Positions 56,776 through 64,000 of a DNA stretch of 64,000 nt are shown piece by piece. Within the stretch, counting starts at the first letter, position 1. Every line of letters begins with the position of its first letter. This DNA comes from Dipteronia dyeriana (taxonomy: Eukaryota; Streptophyta; Magnoliopsida; Sapindales; Sapindaceae). The stretch is from contig CM065295.1 of NCBI GenBank assembly GCA_032871835.1, forward strand, positions 70,898,432-70,962,431, in the 5' to 3' direction. Both the position numbers and the translations under genes were made by a program. The notes under the pieces are model-generated. The model searched no databases, was not told where the DNA came from, and saw only the letters and a program-made list of their open reading frames with translations.

Positions 56776-58889
56776 CCCATAAGCAGAGCTCAAGCAAATA
56801 TAGCAATCTTGTATGATTCTTATATGTAAAAAGATAATAAATTTTATACTATTTTGTGATTGCTTGAGAATGCATGATGAATAACATTAAATAACAATTG
56901 AATTAATTCTTTTCGATGATACCGTGCACTGTTGCTTAGTATGTAAATGCATTATTTATATGTTTGCTTGAGTGTGCTTACCCTTTTTAGGAATGTTCTT
57001 CTTGATAGTACATTTGATTGACCTCAAATTTTTCTCCATGTTCATGATTCTTATGATATACATTCTTAAGCTCTCTCTTGAAAAGGGCTTCTAACACATG
57101 ACGTGCAATCGCCCAATGTAGGAAAAGGCTACTTATGTGAAACCGAGTGTAAGCCATCGAGAAAGTTACATTTGCATGGTGAATTAAGACCTCAAATTTA
57201 TTGAATAATGATGTGTCTTACAATGAATAGATTTAATATATATATATATATATATATATGATGTTATTAGTTCACTTTGCACACAAATGCTTGGATATAT
57301 ATAGTCTAATCATAACAAAAGGGTTTAAATTGGTTTGACTTCACTTGGAAATCCTTCTGATTGTTGCTTTGATTGATTCTCATGCCTGAGTTTGAAAGTG
57401 CTTCTATTACATGTCGAGCAACTTTTATACACGCATACACCATTTCTGAATAAATTCTCAACAAATCTTCCTCAATAACTTAACCCACATAAAATGTGTT
57501 TATATGTATTAACCGAATCGTAGTGGGGTAGGTACTTCTAAGTACCATGGTTTAGGCGATAAAGGCGAAATAACAAAATAAAGAAAAGTAGAGTACAATG
57601 TGTATCAGGAGGACCACTGTTTTATTGAATATAGGATTCATTGATACAATGATAGTGATTCTCTCTCTTTGCTCTCTCTCATACACGGTTGGTGATGGTG
57701 ATCTTATACTAGTAGATAAGTGGATATTTTTTCTGTATGGTGATGGCGAAAACTCTATATCGTTGATGGCGAATACTCTCTCTTAGGTACTTTATCCTCT
57801 GATTTTCAGATCAAAATCGGGGTCCCTTTACTTTGAATCCTCTTGCTGTATTTATGGTCTCTGATTCTTCTAGTCAATCCCTATAAATCTAGCCAATTGG
57901 TCTGCAATCACCGAAGTTGATTAGCGTTGACTGAAACAACAAATTAGCATAGGAATTAACCCGCCTCGATTGCGTAATGGTTTCTGTTAGTATTTGAACT
58001 CCGATTGGGTTGACCATTTTTTCACATTGATGGCACTTTAAGTGTCGAAGAGGTCAACTTTCTTTTTTGCCTTACTAGAGACGAATGCTAGCTCCGTTTC
58101 TTTGGGCGTTGTACTGGTCCATTGTTCATGGTATACCAATCCTCCTTTGCTAGCATGGTTCTCACTCTAGCACACAGACAACTTCTCGGTACCATTCTTC
58201 CTACTGGCGAATGAAATGCATATATTGGATTGGTCTTGGACTGTTATTGCGATACTTAGGCTCCATGTAGGTGTCGTAGTACCTAGATATCAGGTAGGAG
58301 GTATCATGGTACCGATTCTTATTGATACCAGGTTAAGGTATGATGTGCATCGACCTTTCCCAGATTGTGGTGTTGAAATTTCCTGGTACCTGGGAATTTC
58401 CCCCGGTCTGGATCCTACCAGGTATCAGTTCGATGGAAAATTCATCTTTGGTCCATCGTCAAGAAAAGGTTGTTAACAGAAGTCCCCCTTAATTTGAACG
58501 CCGATACCTGGTTGGTGTTGGAGTTAGGATTCTACGATGCTTGAAGGATTTTCCTTTTTCATTGGTAACCTGAATCTGGGAGGAAATCTTGCATTAAATA
58601 AGCATTCCACATGTCATACCGGGAGAGATTGGTTATTTGATAAAATGAAAAGATTTTCTACATCTCGCGTTTCTTAAAATTGCCTTTCCCACTGCCCCAA
58701 TATTTCTTCTAACTAGTGACGTTTCTGTTATCGGTAACCGTCTTCTTCCCTTATTTATACTCTAACCTCCTATGACCCGTTTATGTTGCTTCAACTATTC
58801 CTTTTTATTCAAAGAGAAAGAAATCTCTAAATTCCTAAACCCTAACTCATCTTTTTCACTTCAACACTTCAAACTCCATTTCAGCCACC
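56776..58889. other. AT-rich DNA leading into a second Tat-like fragment
   Basis: No gene is supported. A TA run is at 57239-57259. From about 57940 the sequence is GC-richer and includes several ggtacc-type motifs (tgg/cctggtacc), like the leader of the fragment at 58890. It may include an LTR, but I see no boundary. Confidence 0.4.
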
Positions 58890-59430
58890 ATGTCTTTTGA
58901 AAGCCTTAATCAGATCTTCGATCGTGATTCTGTCGACAGTGCGAGTCTCATCGATAGACTGAAAAGAAGTTGTCAGGGAGGCGACAATGGTGGAGGTGTT
59001 ATCGTCTCTAAACATCGTCGAACCTTTTGTAACGTTGTTATCGGGTCGAGTTTCTCCGGTAGATGTGGAGGATGATTATGAGATCGGAGAGGCTAAAAAA
59101 GGTGGAGAGCTAGCCAAAGATGTAGCGGCCTTGGTTGGTGGAGTATTCACCCTTCCAAGTGATTTTCGATATGTCCTAGACTTTACCTGCACCGCTGACT
59201 CGCTTAAACACTTGAGGAGGGATTTCATGATCCCGTCTGATATTTCCTATACCATTCCAAAACAGGGGTATAACATGTTCTCCCTTCCACCTAACCAACT
59301 CCCTATTCATACCGCAATATTCTAATGTGGGGTCAGACTACCACTCCATCATACTCTCTACAGCTCTCCAGCTTGCCCCTTCTAACTAACACCAGGTTTT
59401 TAGAAGAACCTAGTGGGGTTCCTAGCATTA
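58890..59430 (+). pseudogene. PF04195-type antisense-gene fragment of a second Tat-like element
   Basis: Frame 58890-59075 starts MSFESLNQIFDRD. The next frame (58987-59325) contains LRRDFMIPSDISYTIPKQG and LPIHTAIF. In the same frame beyond a TAA near 59325, CGVRLPLHHTLY and an LTPGF block follow. Together these match the pattern of the gypsy-type transposon domain seen in element B's antisense gene, but at low identity, so a different family. Several stops break it. Confidence 0.6.
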
Positions 59431-59570
59431 TGGAGGAAATAGTGTAAGATAGATCGAGTAACCAGGGAACCAGGGCTAGATGAAACCGGGTTCTTCTTCC
59501 AGATCGCTGCCACTGCCCCCAGTCCAAAGGGTTAGTTCTACATACAGTCCAAGAACTCTCTAAAATTCCT

Positions 59571-59604
59571 GGTACCTAGTACCTAGTACCTAGTACCTGG
59601 TGCC
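59571..59604. repeat. Heptamer repeat (tacctag)
   Basis: About four copies of tacctag in a row inside the Tat-like fragment; ggtacc-type motifs are also scattered in 58140-58520. Confidence 0.9.
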
Positions 59605-59638
59605 AGAAAGAAGAAAATATTCTAACGCTCTGAATGAG

Positions 59639-59948
59639 TCATTGTAGGTGGCGATTGAGAGAGCTCGATCCATATTGGAGGGTCCGAGTTCGAGGTTCCC
59701 AATCGGTTTAGTGGTAGGACCGAGTGAGGGAAGTGTAGTATCTCAGTTGAATCAGAGAAAATTCTAAATAACTTTATCGCCTAGAACTACCTCAACACGA
59801 AGTACCCCACCTTTGTCCCCTTTGAACTAGGGAGGGTTGACTTCTTCCTCTGCATCTCCCACGTTTCACCAGGTAGATAGCCTTCTTATCTATGCTTTCT
59901 TTATAGTTTATGGTGAATAACATGTACTGACTCTCTTGTCTTGGTAGT
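59639..59948 (+). repeat. Direct repeat A (left copy)
   Basis: About 310 bp similar (near 88% by eye) to 62306-62620, starting tcattgtaggtggcgatt and ending gtagttt. Possibly the part of a Tat-like element that encodes the 3' side of its antisense gene. The non-coding LTR element at 59953 begins directly after it. Confidence 0.8.
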
Positions 59949-59952
59949 TTCT

Positions 59953-62288
59953 TGATCGTGCCAAAACTTTCATATATTTTGGCCTTAAATTCCTTTTCCT
60001 CGTGTCGTTTTCATGCATTTTTACATATCTTATAGCTCTTTTGAAATGTTTGCAGGCAATTAGGTACATTTTGAAAGAAAGGATGAAAATCGCGAAGATT
60101 GGACGAAAATAGGCCAAAATCAATGAAGAACAGGCTTCAATGAGTAGATGCATACCCGAGTCCTTACCCGTGCACAACCAACGCACAAACCGTGCAACTA
60201 AGAAAATCCGAGAAGCAGATCATACACCAATCAGGTCACTACATGGGCACTGCCCGCATACAACCTGTGCATATGCCAAAACCAGAGAGAAAGAAGTAAA
60301 ACATCAGGGCACTGCGTGGGTCCCTACCATTGCATTTCGCATGTCAGAATGCCACATCATCTTTTTTCAGGCCAAAATTTGGAACCCTATATATACATCT
60401 TGTTCTTATTTCGAAAAGAACCTCATCTAACTCTTCCACTCTCTTCCATTCTTTCCCTTAATGTCAATTTTTCAAAAAATTGCTGATTTTCTAAAATATT
60501 ATAGATTCATTTAGCTTGGTGAGATACGTTGAGCTTATTATTTATGGAAAATTTATGTATGCTTAGTGTGCTTGTTCCTAGATCTTAGTCACTTTAGGGG
60601 TCTCGCTTGCACTTCATAGTTTAGTCCCACATTTTAGTGTCTAAGTTGAGGGGACTCGGTGCTCAAACACCTTGTTCTAATAGTGGAGATACCCTTATGA
60701 GATCACAAACACAAGCCAAAAGCGTATATATTTAAGGGAAATGTTTTTCAAATCCTTAAACACTATTCAAACACCATGCATAGTCTCATTACATCAACAA
60801 TCATCAATTGTCATAGAACATGTATCATATTTGTGGACTGTTTGATTGAAACTTTTGTTCCCTTGATAAAAGGAATCTTTGAAGTGATTTTAGGCAATGT
60901 GTGTGCATTTAACTACTTAAATTAGCCTAAGCACATTCTTAATCCCTTATGTGTGCTTCAAAACTAATTTTACGGTCAAACACTTACCTTTCACTTGAAA
61001 CCACATTAAACCATATAGCCATAAACCAAACACAAACAACCCTTAAATCGCCAATCATGTGGGGTATGTGTATGGATGAAAGGTATGAGCTCTAATGTGG
61101 AATAACATGTATGTAGGCAACAATGTAATTGTGCATGAAATGACTTAAAAATGTAAAAATGCCCAACAGTGCACTTAAGAGCCAAAGTGTAAAATGATAT
61201 ATAATGTTGTACAAAAAGAAAGAAAAAGTCAATAAAAAAAATGAAGCAAAAAGAAAGAAAAAAGCAATAAAAAAGAAGAAGAAAGAGCCTTGTGAAATAA
61301 TGTGTACTCACAAAGTAGAGTACAATTGTGAAGCACAAATGTGCATATAAGGAAATGCTTAGTTGCTAAAGTGTAATTAATGTGTAATAGAGCTTTGTAT
61401 GGAGCATATGAGTATGTTTAGACATGATTGATGATCTTTAAACTCAAAATTATCCCATTTCTTTGTTCACCACATTTAACCCCATAGCCCCATTATAACC
61501 AAAGGGAAAGACTTATTTGATCTTATGGGAAGTCTAGACTGGGAATGTTAGTCGATGCATGCTCTTTCCATGTTTATGCCACTTGATTCTTTCATGAGAA
61601 TCATTCACTAAAAAAGGGCTTTCATTCTATATTAAATGTATGCAATTAATTTGATTCCATTACATAACTTCATTTGCATACATATTGCATGAGTGTGAAC
61701 CTAGGTTCCAAGAGGAAAAAGATGAGAAATTCCATATGAGGACCTATAATTGAAGCAAATTATGCTCTAGGCGTGAGAGTGAGTAGTTTTCAAGGCAATG
61801 ACTCTTTAAGTGTACGATTCGTGTTTTACGAGTTTCCCCTTACGGTGCCTTGGAGTTATTTTGAACATTTTGCGTAAACTTATTCCTCACTCCCACTCTC
61901 TCTTGTTTACTTCTCAATTAGTTGGTGTTGCGGCAAATGTTTTAGGTCCAGAAAATTTTAGACCGAGTCATTTTTTTAATTATTTTGCTTCAGAGTTTGT
62001 TCGAGGACGAACAAAGGTTTGGTTTGAGGGTATTTGATCGTGCCAACATTATCATATATTTTGGCCTTCAATTCCATTTTCCTTGACATGTTTTCATGCA
62101 TTTTTACGTGTCTTATGGCTCTTTTAATATGTTTGCAGGCAATTAGGTACATTTTAGAAGAAAGGATGAAAATCACGAAGATTGGGTGAAAACATACCAA
62201 AATCAATGAAGAAAAGGCTTCAGTGAGCAAGTGCATGTGCTGGTCCTTACTTGTACACAACTAGCGCACAAACCGTACTACTGAGCAA
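59953..62288 (+). mobile_element. Non-coding LTR element (LARD-like), 3' LTR truncated
   Basis: A repeat starting tgatcgtgcca is present at 59953 and again at 62035 (about 250 bp aligned, near 85% by eye). Just before the second copy is gaggacgaacaaaggtttgg...gggtat, the usual block before the 3' LTR of plant gypsy elements. Between are AT-rich sequences with no gag or pol. The second copy stops matching at about 62288, so the right LTR is truncated. Confidence 0.65.
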
Positions 62289-62305
62289 ATCAACTGGCGC
62301 TCTTA

Positions 62306-62620
62306 ATAGGTCATCGTAGGTGTCGATTAGGGGAGCTTGATCCATATTGGAGGGTCTGAGTTCGAGGTTCCCAACCGGTTCAGCGGTAGGACCGAGTAAG
62401 AGAAGGGCAGTATCTCAGCTGAATCAGAGAAAATTTTAAATAACTTAATCGCTCGGAAGTACCTCAACATGAAGTGCCCCACCTTTGACCTCTTTGAACC
62501 GGGGAGGGTTGACTTCTACCTCCGCATCTTCCACGCTTCACTAGATATATAGCCTTTTTATTACTGTTTTCTTTATAGTTTATGGTTAATAGTAGGTATT
62601 GACTCCATTGTCTTTGTAGT
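62306..62620 (+). repeat. Direct repeat A (right copy)
   Basis: Counterpart of 59639-59948. It continues without the LTR element after its gtagttt end, so it preserves the uninterrupted arrangement. Confidence 0.8.
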
Positions 62621-62627
62621 TTCTATA

Positions 62628-62889
62628 GTGCCTTTATCGGTCAGAGACGTGCCTAGCCAATTTGAGGACCTGTCCTCTTTTCAACAAGCTTCTCTTTCTA
62701 GGCCTCCACCTTACCCTGAATCTACTGTAAGAGCCAGTACCTCGGCTGGATCGGCCAGGTGTGTGTACGTCTCAGTCGTGGTACCAAGAAGATCTCTTCC
62801 ACCTCCTCATCCTCCTTTAGTCAGGTCTAACCTGGCAAAGATGAAAGCTAACCACACCAGGATCAGGGGCTCCCCTGGATAGGTACGGC
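62628..62889 (+). pseudogene. Unassigned Pro/Ser-rich frame of the Tat-like fragment
   Basis: An 84-codon frame (Ser/Pro/Arg-rich) continuing from repeat A. The composition resembles the disordered exon 2 of antisense genes, but no motif is decisive. The hAT MITE follows at 62890. Confidence 0.3.
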
Positions 62890-63477
62890 TAGGGATGACA
62901 ATTTGACCTGCACCCGTGGGCACCTGTCTGAACCTGACCCTGTAGGGTTGGGTGTGGATGGTGAATTTATGACATGCAAACCCGCTAACCCATTTAATAA
63001 AAAACCCGTTGGGTTCGCGGGCGGGTGCGGGTTGAAAAAATGAACCCGCGGGTTAGACCCGCGAACCCACATAAATAAAATACCTGTATATAAACATACA
63101 TAAACATTTAAATTATTTTTTGTAGTTTTATTTTTATGGTTATTATTGTTTTGTAATGTATCAAGTAGGGAATTAGAAATGTAAATTTAATTCAATTAAG
63201 TATCCAATAGGTGATTACATGTGGAAATTTATAAATGACAAATCGTGGGTTGCGGGTTTGTGGGTATACAGCGGGTGAACTATCCACCCGTGAACCCATA
63301 TTATTTCGCGGGTTCACGGGTGAGGGTATGGGTGCAGCCATAACCCGCGGGTTCAAACTCGCCCGTGAAACCGCTTACCTTCGCGGGTTCGAGGGCAGAC
63401 TTAGGTGAGAAAAATTTTCTCGGGTGAGGGTTTGGATTTTACAAAACGCACCCAAACCCGACCCGCTGCCATCCCTA
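62890..63477 (+). mobile_element. hAT MITE copy 2, 588 bp
   Basis: Same termini and orientation as 52670-53401 (TAGGGATGACAATTTGACC at the left). Flanked by ggtacggc (62882-62889) and ggtacgac (63478-63485), an 8-bp duplication with one mismatch. Subterminal gcgggt/acccgc motifs are repeated at both ends. Confidence 0.92.
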
Positions 63478-63740
63478 GGTACGACTGTCCCTACTGCCTC
63501 TACTGCTAGACTTATACCACCAGTGATAAGGACGTGGCTAACACGAGATCTTGGAATACGGATCCAATTCAAGTACCCATTGGTCCAATTATAAGAGCAC
63601 GAGCCAAGAAGTTCCAAAATGCGTTAAGTGGGCTGATTCAAAGGATTTGGGCTCAAGTAAGCACGTGGCGACCCCTTCAAGGTGATGAACGAAATCTCCA
63701 ACCCATAACAAACATGATTCAAGTCCAAGAAAGTCAATAA
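63478..63740 (+). pseudogene. Ty3/gypsy pol C-terminal tail fragment
   Basis: In the frame from 63534, GPIIRARAKKFQNALSGLI and IWAQVSTWRPLQGD resemble the conserved tail (GP[IM]TRARA...L) of plant gypsy polyproteins. It ends with a TAA at 63740. The rest of pol is not present. Sequence after 63740 resembles the non-coding 3' part of such elements but is cut by the window end. Confidence 0.6.
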
Positions 63741-64000
63741 GCATTAGAGCTGATTTAGGACTGAATAAATTGTAATTTTTATTTCTTATTGCACAATTTT
63801 AGGTTGAGATATTAAGGAATTAAAGTCAAGATTGACATCCTTGATTTGAGGTCGAATTTAGCTTAGTTAAAAAAAAAATTGTTTGTCAACTTTCCTTATT
63901 CGTTGACTTGGGCACAATTTCAAGAATCATTGTAATAATCTTCGGATTTCTATGGATTTCTAGGGCTGGTCTTCTATGGCCTTAGTACTATAATTTTTTT
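63741..64000. other. Non-coding tail at the window edge
   Basis: AT-rich, no frame. Probably the 3' internal region or LTR of the gypsy fragment to its left. Confidence 0.35.

Overview
This 64 kb window is nuclear DNA from a flowering plant, most likely a eudicot. The evidence is plant-only repeat lineages (Tat-type Ty3/gypsy, MULE with DUF1985, hAT, CACTA, Ty1/copia), a SOB FIVE-LIKE gene, a plastid-division FtsZ1 pseudogene with introns, and a recent-looking chloroplast insertion with petL and petG. The species cannot be read from the sequence. Unique DNA is AT-rich, and almost every long open frame belongs to a mobile element. The only convincing host gene is a SOFL-type gene on the minus strand (10798-11277).

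Layout. 1-8072: minus-strand Tat-lineage Ty3/gypsy element A with its upstream LTR; the other LTR lies beyond the left edge. 8073-15090: AT-rich DNA with the SOFL gene and a hairpin MITE. 15413-20935: a decayed MULE of the KAONASHI type (DUF1985 gene plus transposase) flanked by two inverted arrays of a roughly 22-bp motif. 22090-27339: a hAT cluster, namely an old element carrying a 317-bp MITE with a perfect 8-bp target duplication, followed by a degenerate hAT transposase element. 28684-31480: an FtsZ1-like pseudogene with its introns and a Myb/SANT-like fragment. 32670-35900: CACTA-like repeats around the petL-petG plastid insertion. 36225-37655: a microsatellite, a 174-bp tandem duplication and another hAT element.

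37664-53600 reads as an older gypsy-like background. It was invaded by element B (39876-48847, a second Tat copy on the plus strand with both LTRs and a CCAAC target duplication), a CACTA element (51141-52302) and a hAT MITE (52670-53401). 54790-64000 holds a degenerate tandem array, a copia gag pseudogene, pieces of another Tat-like element, a non-coding LTR element between diverged direct repeats, a second copy of the same hAT MITE and a gypsy pol tail.

How the parts relate. Elements A and B are one family and explain each other. A keeps a full set of pol domains (protease, RT, two RNase H domains, integrase) broken by stops and frameshifts. B has lost RT through integrase at a short homology. 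B nevertheless keeps a fully open antisense gene that, read with canonical GT-AG introns, gives one three-exon frame of 803 codons between pol and the 3' LTR. That intact antisense gene, the MULE with inverted motif arrays, and the plastid insertion are the items most worth following up. Coordinates of decayed elements are by eye, and no database search was available.
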